This document shows positions 1-11,071 of a stretch of DNA of 64,000 nt, piece by piece. The notes below the pieces were generated by a model. That model saw only the letters and a list, made by a program, of their open reading frames with translations, had not been told where the DNA came from and made no database searches. Numbering within the stretch: the first letter of the stretch is position 1; every line of letters begins with the position of its first letter. The DNA is from Lolium rigidum. Taxonomy: Eukaryota; Streptophyta; Magnoliopsida; Poales; Poaceae. The DNA is taken from positions 336,085,090 through 336,149,089 of the forward strand of contig NC_061514.1 of the NCBI RefSeq assembly GCF_022539505.1. The letters are read 5' to 3'. A program made the translations under genes and the position numbers.

Positions 1-1494
1 AACTTATTTGGTCATAGGACTGACAAAGTTTCCTAGCTGTGGTGTTTGTAGGTGTGTACCTTATGAATTGTGGCCATTATTGTCTCCCGGTTGAATACCC
101 TTGTGATAATCTCCAAGTACAGGGAATCACAATAGCACAATTAGATAAGTATTTGAGTGTTAAACCCACGAGGAGCTGAAAGTAAACTATCTATTATCTA
201 AGGCCCTATAACCCAACTATGTGGCCCTTTTTGCAAAGCAATGTGCTAGAGTGTGTAAGGTTGGTTCTGCTACTCACTAGAAAACGGTAAATTGCTGAAA
301 GTAAATAAAGGAAGTAAACTATTGCAAGTAAAGTAAAGACTATAAAGGTAAAAGCAAGTAAAGTAAAAGTAACTCAAGGGAGCACTTTCTTAGGCAAATT
401 GTTATTGCATTTTCTTGGTTGTCACAATTAGTGAAGAACATGGATAGCGTTTTTGTTGTTTTTTCTAGAGAGGGGCTATAGATAGATGCAGTCATATACA
501 CGAGCAGTTACACCCCTAATGATTGATCCCAAGGCTGTAACCGAGCAAATAAGGGAGTAATTAAAACAATAAGTCCAACCACCGATGTAAGCGTCAGGGC
601 CCCCATAGTTATAGCCCCCGTTAATTAACCATGAATTAATATAACATGCATGTTTAAGATTTAGGACACGGTTTCTGTCAATCTCCGGCTATCCCTCCTC
701 CTATCATCATGAAAAGTGACAATCTTATGCATCCCCCAATATATGTATGCACTCATATATCAATACATAAGATCATCTAGAAGATAACATATACTTGTAT
801 GCAACGAACAACAAACTATTTTACAATTGCCATAACCAAGTCACCACTCAAACATACTCATAGAGATATAATAGATTATGAGAAAAAAATAGATTGCATC
901 ACACATCATGTTTTCCAAGAGATACAACAGGGAGATGGAGGATGTTGCTAGATATGTTGATGATGAACACGCCAGAAGGGGGTGGAGTACACCGGATGCG
1001 ATTCCAGGAACGGTTTCTCCATCCAAACTCCTTCCGGCGGCAACCTTCTACCTCTATATTTCTTTTTTTTTGATCTCCACCTCCATATGTTCCGAGATCG
1101 CGTCAGGGACCCTTTTTATAGAAGGTTTTAGGTCAGGACGAAGAGGGTGTCAGTGGAATCGACGACATCCGAGCAACGTGGTGGGAAAGAGGACATGTGG
1201 CGCAACCTAGGTGGGGCCCGCACCACCCCCTCTCTTTTCCAGCCTATTGACCTCCTGGTGGCCCACTTTAGCTCATTTTGTTCGTCCCGGAATTCTTAAG
1301 CGTGCTCTCTGGCCTTTCCCTTTTTCAAGTTCCGGAGCTACTGAAAAGTCAAAAATACTAACATAATGTTTTTCTGCTAGACAGAGTTAGAACCGGAAAA
1401 GAGGGAATTGCTTAGAAAATCCCGAAAATCTAAAACATAAATATAATATTATGATGCAAATATATGGAAATATGTGGCAATAAACTTCAAAGTT
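1..1494 (-). repeat. Degenerate LTR-retrotransposon remnant
   Basis: No intact ORF is present. The stretch resembles the LTR and leader of a grass LTR retrotransposon read on the minus strand: a TATA-like box (TATAAAAAGG on minus, 1111-1120) sits beside GC-rich sequence, followed leftward by AT-rich, A-run sequence. No borders or target duplication could be defined, so the family is unknown. It is the target of the solo LTR that follows. Confidence 0.35.
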
Positions 1495-1499
1495 CATGT

Positions 1500-3724
1500 T
1501 GAAAGTGCATAGAGCCCCACGTGTGGTTTTGGTAATTAATGACAATCCCTATGGACTAATGTTTGTATTGAGTCATATATGTAGGTGTTGTCCATAGGCA
1601 ATGCTTGAACCATAAGTTAGCGTCAAGGTTGCAATACGAAGAAATAAGGTGCAAGTTCAAAATGAGTCAACTTGAAGAGCTCACATGCTTGAAGCTTGCC
1701 ATTCATATGTGTTCATGGATATGTGAAGTTGCACCGAAAAAGAAGCTCACCCATAGTGGAGTATGGGGGAGCAATCCGCAAGACTTCATCAAGCAATCAC
1801 AATCAAGAAAGACATTCTATCATGTTGCGGTCAAGATCGTCATCATCGAGATCAAGTGGAATGCGCAAGATTAAGGTTTGCTCTTGATAGGGTTTCCTCT
1901 TACCGGTCTCCTGGTTTAGTTGGGAGACCGGTTTATAGGCTTAGTGTCGCTCTATCAAGGGGCTCTCGAGTAAGTAACTCGATCGTATCATTCGGAGTGC
2001 GGTCAAACCTTTGAATCCTTGCATCACATCTCTTGGTTGTTATTTGGATCTTATCCATGTGGTGTATTAGAGCTTGTGGTTACTTCCATGACAAGCTCTA
2101 GTTCGTCGAAAACAGATTTCGCATATATCATTTGTTGTGTTTTCGTATTTGGAGTTTTTCTTGGTTCCCCGGGTTTTGAGGGTTCATTCTAAAAATTATA
2201 GAAAATCATCCCTGGCTAGTTTCCATATTTGCAAGGATAGCATTTTTCGACCCCTTTCCAACAAAATTGGTTTCATCCCATTTGGATTTTCCTAGCTCTA
2301 GTTATTGCGGTTTAAAGTTGCCTCGTTTTTTGTCTAAGAAGAAATGAAAAGAGAGAAAGAAATGGAGAGGAGGGGCCAGCAGCCGGAGCTTCCGCCGGCC
2401 ACGGCTGGAACCACCACCCTGCCCTGGCCGGAGCCTCCAGGAGAGGTACCGCTCACAGTACCGCTAGTGCGGCCTGGCTCTCAGTAAGTGTCCATGGGAG
2501 TTGGGGGCTTCGACGATACCCGGGCCGGTACCTTGGTCGGAGCCTCCGGTCTCCCTCTCCCGGCCCGCGGCTCACCCTGTCCCATCTCTCCACGTCACCT
2601 CCTACCCTGCGCCGCGCGCCAACCACGGACGGTAGTACCGGCCCAACCTGGCCGGTACTACCGGTCACACCATCTCCAACGGGCAGTTTTTTGGTACCCC
2701 TATAAAAAGACTTTTTCTCTCTGTTTGGCAGCACTTCTTCTTCAACCTCTCGCTCTTCACCATTGTTGCATCTTGAGAGCTCTTCCTCTCCCTCAATCCC
2801 TCCATGATTCTTGCTCAAATTTGAGGAAAATAGAGTGGAGATCTAGATCTATATTTGCACCAATCAAATCCCCCTCTTTGTGAGGGAATCTCTAAATCTA
2901 GATCTTGGAGAGAAATTTTGTGTGTCCTCTTTCTTATTTTGTTCTTCCTCTCTTATTCCCCCAATAGCTTTAGTAACTTTGTTGGAATTTTAGAGTGAAG
3001 GCTTTGGGCATCTTTGTGTTGTTCTAGCCATTTCATTTGGGGCATCGGTTTGACTTCTCCGCGGTGATACGTGGAGGTGAAAGTTCGTGGGATATTCACT
3101 TCGGGATCTTGTTCCCGGAGCTTGTTCCTCTTGGGTGTTTGGATCCTAGACGACTTAGTGGTCTTTGTGTTGTTCTTGGGGACTGCAATTAAGTTGTGGA
3201 GATTCTTCAAGGGTAAGACCTTTGTGGCGATTTATTGGGAGCCTCCAATTAAGTTGTGGAGATAACCCCAAGCTTTGTGTGGGTTCGGTGACCACCCTAA
3301 GGTTCCATAGTGGATCGAGGACATCCCTTTTGATGGGAATTCTTGAGGAGAATACGGTGGCCTTCGGGCTTTTGGAGTGACTTGTCCTCCACACCGCTCC
3401 AACGGAGAGTAGCACTCGCAAGAGTGTGAACTTCGGGATACATCGTTGTCTCCACGTCACTTCGATTATTACTATACCCGAGCTCTTTACTTATGCACTT
3501 TACTTTGTGATAGCCTTCGTGCTTGAAGTTATATATCTTGCTATCACATAGTTACTTGTATTGCTTAGCATAAGTCATTGGTGCATATAGGTGAACCTTA
3601 GTTGTATAGGTTTTGTGCTTGACAAATTAAACACTAGTTTTATTCCGCATTTGTTAAACCATATTCGTAAAAAAATTAAACCGTCTATTCAACCCCCCCT
3701 CTAGGCGGCATCTGTGTCCTCTCA
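1500..3724 (+). mobile_element. Solo LTR, 2.2 kb, probably Copia SIRE/Maximus type
   Basis: The element begins TGAAAGTGCATAGAGCC and ends GTCCTCTCA. It is flanked on both sides by CATGT (1495-1499 and 3725-3729), a perfect 5-bp target duplication, so this is a clean solo LTR left after LTR-LTR recombination. The start resembles long LTRs common in grasses (recalled family likeness, not searched). Inside it are a GC-rich cluster of GTACCGG-like motifs (about 2440-2670), a CT-rich leader after 2700, and a 60-bp tandem duplication sharing CAATTAAGTTGTGGAGA (3186 and 3246). Strand is assigned from the family likeness. Short ORFs within it are not genes. Confidence 0.75.
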
Positions 3725-4904
3725 CATGTATGTATTTTACATGCATCACCTTGCCAACCACTCCCCCCTCAATGGGTGTGTACTACACCTAGGTGAAGTC
3801 CACAAAAAAAAAACGATTTATGTGAGTGTCACTAGAGTCCAAGTGAATATGCCATATGAACATCTTTTAGTTTGTTTTCCTCATAGGATACATATTTTTT
3901 TATACAAAATTGGTTTCACAAATTTGGTTTGATTTTTGTTGTCAAAGTCAACTCACTACTCACTAATAAAAAGTCAACAAAAATACGTTGGTGAGTTGAA
4001 TTTAACAAAAAAAAAATCATCATGGTATTAAACATAAGAAATTTTTGACCACCTAAACAGTGCAGTTGGGCTGTTGCCTCACGATCTAGGGTGAGAAAAC
4101 ATTTTTTTTATATTTTAACATGGTAGGTGGAAAATACGAAATTAATGCAAATAGGGCAAGAAAAGTAATATTAATGGCACATTCTTGTTATAGTAGCTCT
4201 TAGACATCTTTGGTTACACGAAATCCTCTTAGGGTTTTTTTTACATGGATATTAAACATGAAGATTTTTTTTTTATACAAAATCACGCATATCTTCATAG
4301 ATTCACGGGTGCCTTTTAGATGAAAGTGCAAGTTTATGTATGTGTTCGTGTCTATTTGTGTTTCCTTAAATATCACCACAGAGAGCTCTAAAATAGATTG
4401 AGCGTAGCTCTGCGAGTGTGATTGTCTATTTTCATCAAGCAAAAGTATATTTTGCGTTGCTGGCTCAAAATAGAAAATTCTAGAACATAAAAAAACATCG
4501 ACGATGGGTTCATCCTCAAATGTTTTGCATTGCTTGCTTATTGATATTTTTTTCATGGCTAGATATGTCTTTATCTCTACCTTCGAGGCTAGGTTCAATA
4601 ATCGGTTGGTATCACATTCAACTTTACACACATGCAGTGTTTATATTTTCTTGTTTGATCAAAAGTCTGCATAATAAAATGCCTGCTTTAATTTGTACTT
4701 GGAAAAATAATATCACTTGCATCATATATGTAGGGAAATTGGTGCGTCATGCCTTTTCTTGCTTAGATTTTCATTCTAGAGCATAAGAATGTACAATATA
4801 ACTCCAAAATTAAGACTGAAGTTTTGGTTTTCGAGGTACCACTAGATTTTTGCCATTCCGTGAACATTTAAGCACCCAACGATTTCCACGGGGAAATTGA
4901 GATA
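3725..4904. other. AT-rich stretch without a recognised gene
   Basis: This stretch continues the sequence interrupted by the solo LTR. It is AT-rich with several A or T runs. The longest ORF is 143 codons on the minus strand (4200-4631). I do not recognise it, and it lacks domain motifs or plausible codon bias. Nothing else can be supported here. Confidence 0.4.
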
Positions 4905-5935
4905 CCCGTCCCTGTCACTACCGTGGGCAACGGGCGGGCGGAACAAACCCTAGCCTAGCCGCCCCTCTCTTCTCCCTCCCTAGCCGCCGCCGTCGGCGCA
5001 GGCTGCCAGGCAAAGCCCGCGCGATGCTGGCGGTAGCGGAGCTTCTCTTGCCCGCATGTTGTGGAGGAGGACGCGGGTCCCTTCTCGCTCGGCAAGGGTC
5101 TCCCTTCAGGTTGGCGAAGGTTCCGGAGCCGGCGTGTCTTCTCGAGAGCCCGCGCGACAGGTGGCCGGCTTCGGCACGGCGGTGTGGCTTCTTGGCTAGC
5201 CACGGGTAGCATGGCGGCCTGTGGCGGCGCCCGCCTGGCCTAGATTTGGGCCATTCGGGCCCCATCTGGGTCTGGGAGGGCAGGCTTCGCGCTCACCTGT
5301 GCAGTTCCTGGTGGGCGTAGGGGTTGTCGGAGTTGGGTGTCGCTTTGATGGCGGCGCGTGTACTGCAGTGCAGAGACAGGAGCTTCACGAGCCCGCTCGG
5401 TCTCAGCGGGGCCAGATGGGCCTGGTTTGCTCCAGTCGATGCGTCCGGCCGGTGACCGCAGGTGGCGGTGGAGGCGTTCCCCTCCAGCGTAGCTGCTGAC
5501 ATGTTGCATCTCGCCCCCGGCTGGCCCGTATTGTTACGCCGGGCCTCGCTCAGATTGCCACTGTGAGACGGCATTGCTGTCTGCAAGGCCATGGTGGCGC
5601 GTGGTGGGCATTGGGTGAAGCCCTCCTCCCTTGCCCCAGCGCGTACCGAGGGAAATCTTATGATCCGTCCGGGTAGCAACGTCATCGTCGTCGCATCCCT
5701 TCTCCAAGGTGCTACTTGGTACCCGGCGCTTCAGAGTGCTGGAAGAGTGGTGGGAAATCTTCGGTGGGCGTAGGGGCTGCAAGACATCTTCGTTTTCGTC
5801 AATCCAACATTTTCGACAGTACTTTCTCTTTTTTTTTTGACATGCTTCTGCTAATGTCTAGCATTTGTATCGTGGTGTCTCTATATTAATATAATGGGCG
5901 AAAGCCTATTTTAAAGAATTTTGGCAGAAATAAAC
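4905..5935 (+). repeat. GC-rich LINE-like retroelement remnant
   Basis: The sequence turns abruptly GC-rich near AAACCCTAGCCTAGCCGCC, a start typical of grass non-LTR elements or retrocopied transcripts. It ends in an AT-rich tail with GGGCGAAAGCC (near 5895), a motif I associate with 3' ends of grass LINE-related elements. No continuous reverse transcriptase is visible and the frames are short. No flanking duplication was found. It could instead be a truncated gene copy. Confidence 0.35.
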
Positions 5936-5958
5936 CCGAGACACTGCTGCTATCCTTA

Positions 5959-7162
5959 GGGTATCTCCAACGGTGCGACGCATTTCGGACACACAAAAGT
6001 GGTCGCGAGCGTCCGTTTGCATCGCCCCGCAGACATATTTTGTCCGCGCATCCGTTTGCGTCTGGGTGTGCTCCCACTGGGGCGACCCATTTTTAGATTT
6101 GCATCGCATTTAAAAATATAAAGTAGTATATTTAAATGCATAAAAACTATACAATGTAGATCTAGAAAACTAGACTACTTGCTTCCGGACGGGCCGGCAC
6201 CATCGTTGCGTCGCTCCATCGCCTGCTTCTCCGCCGCCTCCCGTGCGGCTGATGGCTCGGTGCGCCGCCGCGTCCTCTTGCAGGCACTGCTCCAGCCTCG
6301 CGTTCGCGGCGTCATCCTTGAGCGTCTCGAAAGACTCGACGATATCCCTCTACTCCGCCGCCCTCTACCTCTCCTCCGGCGTAGGCGCAACAGGGTCATC
6401 GGAAGACCAAGATATCTCGGAGTCCTCTGCGGCTGCGGCGGCCGCCAGCCTGCGCTGTTCCAGCTCGGCGTCCAATGCCGCGTGGCCCGCCCGCTCCACC
6501 TCTGCTTCCTTCTCCGCGAGTGCCAAGGCATTGGCGTCCCTGACCGGGTCGAGGAGGTCGCACGTGTTGTCGTCGGAGTCGAACTCCTCGTCGGAGCTCG
6601 AGGCCGGGGGAGGTGGAGTGGGAGGTGTAGGTGGAGGTGGAGGCGCGCCAGCCTGGCCGCGGCCGGCGTTGCTCATGGTGGCTGCGGCGGAGTCTGAGCG
6701 GCAGCGCCGCTACGGCGGAGGTAATGCGGTGGCTAGGGTTTTTGCGGGGAGGAGATGAGATGTTGGCCTCCCCTGCTTATATAGATCAGAGGCAGGGCGA
6801 CGGCCGCGGCACGCGTGGCAACGCCATTACTTCGTGCGCAGAGGTAGGCGACGGCCGCGCGCCACGCGAGGCATCGCCATTACGCGGCCGCAGACTGCCG
6901 AAGCGACGCCTCGGCGCTAGTACTGGCGGAGAAGACGCATCAGCGCTAGCTCACAGCCAGGTGGGCCAGACAAAACGTCCGCTAGACGCAAGCGGACACT
7001 TTCCGCGTCTGCGCAACATCCGTAGAGACGCATCCCAGGCGCATAGTTGGGTCAGGTTTGCGTCTCCGCGGATGGACCGGTCACTTTGCGTCGCCCCACT
7101 GGAGGTGGTGTCAGACGCATTCCCTGCTGAGCGACCATTTTCGTCGCGCCGCTGGAGATGCC
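5959..7162 (-). mobile_element. PIF/Harbinger-type DNA element, non-autonomous
   Basis: The terminal inverted repeats are GGGTATCTCCAACGG on the left and, reverse complemented from the right, GGCATCTCCAGCGG. Looser complementarity extends inward (GCGACGCA-rich arms). Both ends are flanked by TTA (5956-5958 and 7163-7165), the 3-bp duplication characteristic of PIF/Harbinger. At 1204 bp it is too short for a transposase and carries none. It does carry a broken minus-strand ORF, described separately. Superfamily assignment rests on the repeats and TTA duplication seen here. Confidence 0.75.
6175..6676 (-). pseudogene. Broken Pro/acidic-rich ORF carried by the Harbinger element
   Basis: The reading frame starts at ATG 6676 (MSNAGRGQ). 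It runs through a proline tract, an acidic stretch (SSSDEEFDSDDN, about residues 47-58), an Ala/Glu-rich helical segment, and a motif SWSSDDPVAPTPEE near residue 99. Two in-frame TAG codons then interrupt it just after the end at 6365, yet the same frame continues with RDIVESFETLKDD, and a neighbouring frame gives a plausible C-terminus (GAGPSGSK) ending at 6175. I infer a once longer protein of about 165 residues, now inactivated by point changes and a frameshift. It is not the transposase or a recognised enzyme. Such ORFs may be hitch-hiking accessory proteins of the element. Function unknown. Confidence 0.5.
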
Positions 7163-7773
7163 TTAGTTCGAATCTGACCTGGTGCCTTCTCATATTTTGT
7201 TTTCAGGGCAGCTGGGGCCTGCAAAGCATTGGGTTTTTGATTCATAGTGTGGGGAGAGGTCGCATCTTCAGATATGAACAGAACCACTTGGTACTGAATA
7301 TTCATGGAGTTTTATAACACACAGGAGAAGAAGACTTGCAGAGTCCTGCAGGACATGGTGGTCAACCAACCTACCAGACAATCCTGGCTCTCGTGCACAG
7401 ATAATTTTCGTGGACTAAAATTGTTGTACAGACATTTCGTCCATTGTTTGAATCAGGCCTAGCAGGATAGCTAGGCTTCGCAGGTATGGGCCCATGCGTT
7501 AGTTTGCCGTCCTACCTCGTGCTGCTGCTATCGCTCATCTCGATCTTGTCATTTACCACTGTTCCCATTTTGAGAACTTTCTAGTCTCGGCTAAAAATAC
7601 AACCTCACAGCCTGTTACGCACCTTTCCTCCTACATGGAACCGTTCGTGTACTCCTGTTGGCCAGTGAATCCGCTCTCTCGCTTCCCGGCCTTGTCCACT
7701 CTACAGCAGCTCGTCATCCGCATATCCCTCTCCACCCCCAAGCTTTTTTTTTCTAGTGGAAATAGCTCATATA
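7163..7773. other. Sequence without recognisable features
   Basis: This continues the target of the Harbinger insertion. No domain-bearing ORF, terminal repeat or RNA gene is visible. Confidence 0.4.
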
Positions 7774-7930
7774 TTACTCATAAACAATGTTTACATCATC
7801 TTGCAAAGCAAGTTCAGTTACTACAGACGGCACAGGATCAAACCAGCGATTACAGGAACCTGAACTACTAGCTTGTTGTGCTAGAGTATGTGCCACACCG
7901 TTGAGCTTTCTCCTAGTATGGAAACAAAGC
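7774..7930 (-). pseudogene. LINE-type RNase H-like C-terminal fragment
   Basis: On the minus strand one frame reads LLCFHTRRKLNGVAHTLAQQ, then a Cys/Trp-containing tail ending in a stop at 7774-7776. The N-x-VAHxLAQ pattern is typical of the C-terminal RNase H-like (RVT_3) domain of plant LINE-derived polyproteins. Only about 50 residues remain, and the upstream frame is broken near 7930. A degraded LINE fragment is the likeliest reading. Confidence 0.4.
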
Positions 7931-8119
7931 AAACTGGTAACACGCTTCTAGCTTCAGCAATCTCACGCACACGCATCGATGGCGTCGCAAGCTTCTCCCT
8001 ACATGGATTATTAGTAAAGTTTTAAATAATCGACTATAGCCTTTTAATAGACTGCAGCTATGCCGTTTATGGGATAAATGGGAAAAAACTGCTAATAACC
8101 AGCTATACCCCTATTTAGC

Positions 8120-8967
8120 TGTTGAAATATTGGGCCCATTTTTGGTGGCCCGTAATAGATTTCAGATTTTCCCTATAAATCTCAAAGCCCACTTAGTGGC
8201 AGCCTTGTGAGTTTGAGCCCAAGTTGGTGGCAGCTCACTAGGGAGTGGCAAGAGGTGGGAAGTTTAGTCCCACATGGAAAGTTGAGAGGAAGTTAGACCA
8301 CCTTATAAGGTGGGTTGTTCCACCACTAGTAAGTGAGTGAGAATAGGAGTGCTACACGCGCGCGCTCCTCCTCCTCCTCGCTCGTCTCGACACGACACGT
8401 CACGTCACGTCACGGACGGACGGACGCGGCTACCGCATAATTACATCCGATACACGAGTTAGGGTTTCCACCTCTCTCTGCTTGCGCCGCCATCGTAGCC
8501 TACTCCATCCCGCGCGCCGACGTGCATCGGCGAACGGGAGAGCAGGTCTCCGGAACCGCTCGTCCTTGCGATCCTGTACGGGAGAGGGCGAATTAGGTTT
8601 TTGGGAAGCGCTCGCGCGGCTCGCTCAAGCTCTTCATCACGGGTCGCCTTCCGTCCAAGTCGGGCGGTGCAGCCTACCGTCGTCTTCAACGCTGTCTACT
8701 TCGACCTGTCGCCCCGTCGTCAATAACGTTGTCATCAACAAAATTACTGCTGCGACATCATCCGCTACACCTCCACCGCCACCTCCACCGGATTGGTACG
8801 TGCGACATATGTCGATCCGTTTAGCGATGGATGCTTTACCGTTTGCGCTGCTGCTACTCATGTTGATTAATGCATCTAGTATGTTCGAGTTTCACATGTT
8901 AGTAGCTGCTGTCGTTATGTTTTATATTCCGGAATTAATCATGGAAATTGTGCCTAATTATCCAACA
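8120..8967 (+). repeat. Copia 5' LTR (848 bp, promoter segment deleted)
   Basis: It runs from TGTTGAAATATTGGGCCC to ATTATCCAACA. Compared with the 3' LTR it lacks about 220 bp between the CGACACGACAC tract and GGCTACCGCATAATTACATC, exactly where the 3' copy carries its TATA box. The sequence just inside the LTR (8968 onward, ATCCAAAAACCTAATTG) does not match the usual initiator-tRNA primer site TGGTATCAGAGC. Confidence 0.9.
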
Positions 8968-9006
8968 ATCCAAAAACCTAATTGTAGGCAATTTCCTGAG
9001 TTAACA

Positions 9007-9880
9007 ATGGCTGGTTTTTCCGATGCACTGAGGCCGGATAAGTTTACCGGTGTGCACTTTAAGAGGTGGAAGTATAAGGCCATGCTCTGGCTTACTCATC
9101 TGAAAGTGTTCGAAGTTACTGATGGTTTACCTGAAGGAACTATATCTGACCAAGATCAGAACAAGTTCAAGGAAAACAATACTCTCTTCGTCGGATGCGT
9201 TCTAAGTATTCTTGCTGATCGTCTGTGTGATGTGTACATGCACTTAACAGATGGTAAAGAGCTCTGGGATGCACTGAATGCTAAGTTCGGTGCAACCGAT
9301 GCGAGCAGATGAACTGTACATCATGGAGAGCTTCCATGACATCGGGATGGTAAACAACCGTTCTGTAGTCGAACAAGCTCATGAGATACAGTGCATTGCG
9401 AAAGAGCTTGAACTCCTTAAGTGTGCCTTACCTGACAAGTTTGTGGCTGGATGCATCATCGCTAAGTTGCCCCCTTCATGGAGGAACTTTTCCACAACTC
9501 TCAAACACAAGAGACAGGAGATATCAGTTGAAAATATGATAGCGTCTCTTGATGTTGAGGAGAAAGCTCGGGCTAAGGATAATACTGAGAAAGGAGAGGG
9601 TCAGTCTAGCGCCAACATGGTGCAGAAGAAACCCTACAAGCAAGAACAAAGGGAATAATAAGCCCTCCTTCAATAAGCCTATGAAGACTACAACCTTCAA
9701 GAAGAAGAAGATGATAAAGAAAGCAGATCTGAGCTGCTTTACATGTGGAGAGACTGGCCACTTTTCTAAGGACTGTCCAGAGAGGGCAGACCGCAGGAAA
9801 AAGGCGAGGCAAGTCAACACGGTGACCGCTAGTAATGCTGATGGGTACGGTAATCTCTTTACTGTTCTTTCGGTATTTCA
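9007..9880 (+). pseudogene. gag: Copia gag with zinc knuckle, frameshifted
   Basis: Capsid-like protein that would package element RNA. Translation starts at MAGFSDALRPDKFTG (9007), and the capsid region has the usual FKRWKYKAMLWL motif. The first frame stops at 9312. The second frame (from about 9302) continues ELYIMESFHDIGMVNNRSVV and stops at 9658. A third frame carries a perfect CCHC zinc knuckle, CFTCGETGHFSKDC (9734-9775). Two frameshifts therefore break the gene, although every expected segment is present and in order. The lysine-rich linker before the knuckle is normal for Copia nucleocapsid. Confidence 0.9.
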
Positions 9881-9884
9881 ATCT

Positions 9885-10240
9885 ACATGTTGGTGGATTG
9901 ATACAGGTGCTAATGTTCATGTGTGTGCTGACATATCCATGTTCACTTCTTACCGAGTCGCCCGGGATTCTTCCGTCTTGATGGGGAATGGGTCACATGC
10001 TTCGTTCGTGGTGTTGGCACGGTAGATCCGAAGTTCACTTCGGGAAGATCGTGCAGCTGAGGAACGTGCAGCATGTCCCTACTATGAACAAGAATCTCGT
10101 TAGCGGCTCCCTTCTATGCGAGAGATGGGTTTAAGGTTGTTTTAGAGTCGAATAAAGTAGTTGTTTCCAAGTTTGGACAATTTATTGGTAAAGGCTATGA
10201 GTGCGGAGGCTTGTTCCGCTTTCGCTTTCGATTTCAGTAA
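9885..10240 (+). pseudogene. Copia aspartic protease, frameshifted
   Basis: Protease that would cleave the element polyprotein. The catalytic motif WWIDTGANVHVC (Asp codon at 9900) is intact. The frame is lost at about 10021-10025, after which a second frame reads VQHVPTMNKNLVSGSLLCER, the normal downstream protease segment. It continues without interruption from the gag third frame. Confidence 0.85.
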
Positions 10241-10260
10241 TAAGTCCGTGAACCATATTT

Positions 10261-11033
10261 GTGGCAATGTCGGTGATGATACCGAGTGTTTGGCATTCTC
10301 GTTTATGTCACATTAATTTTGGTTTAATGTCTCGGCTATCCAGTTTAAGTTTAATTCCGAATTTCACTATTGCCAAAGGTTCTAAGTGCCATAGTTGTGT
10401 GCAATCGAAGCAACCTCGGAAGCCTCACAAGGCGGCCGAGGAGAGAAACTTGGCACCTCTAGAACTCATACATTCTGATCTATGCGAGATGAATGGTGTG
10501 TTGACAAAAGGTGGAAAGAGATATTTCATGACATTGATTGATGATGCGACTAGATTTTGCTATGTTTATTTGTTGCGAACTAAAGATGAAACTTTAGACT
10601 ACTTTAAAATTTATAAGGCCGAAGTTGAAAATCAACTAGAGAGAAAGATCAAGCGTCTCAGGTCGGATCGTGGTGGCGAATATTTTCCTAAAATCTTTGA
10701 TGAATTCTGTGAGGAACATGGCATTATTCATGAGAGGACGCCTCCCTATTCGCCCCAATCAAACGGGGTTGCCGAGAAGAAAAACCACACGCTGACTGAC
10801 TTGGTGAATTCCATGTTAGCCACTGCTGGTTTATCAAAGGCATGGTGGGGGAGGCTTTGTTGACTTCATGTCATGTCCTGAATAGAGTTCCTAACAAGAA
10901 TAAAGATAAAACCCCTTACGAGGAGTGGACTGGGAGAAAACCATCACTTTCGTATTTGCGCACATGGGGATGTTTGGCGAAAGTCAATATTCCAATTACT
11001 AAGAAGCGCAAACTTGGACCAAAGACAGTGTAG
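10261..11033 (+). pseudogene. Copia integrase, frameshifted
   Basis: Integrase inserts element cDNA into the host genome. A His-His-Cys-Cys zinc-binding region (WHSRLCH then CHSC) precedes the core. The catalytic residues are all visible: Asp in IHSDLCE, Asp in LRSDRGGEYF and Glu in GVAEKKNHTL, with the D-35-E spacing. The frame breaks at about 10857 after KAWWGR and resumes as EALLTSCHVLNRVP. It ends at 11033 after KKRKLGPKTV, where a small deletion removes the segment normally linking to the reverse transcriptase. Confidence 0.9.
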
Positions 11034-11071
11034 GATGTAGATTTTTAGTAGTTCAATCCGAGGTACCTGAT

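Noticed and set aside
2453..2883. ORFs of 121 and 131 codons on both strands in the solo LTR
   Set aside because: They overlap on opposite strands in the GC-rich motif cluster of a defined LTR; no domain.
6179..7317. Plus-strand ORFs of 171-228 codons in the Harbinger element
   Set aside because: They are shadows of the minus-strand ORF or low-information reads through GC-rich terminal sequence, with no domains.
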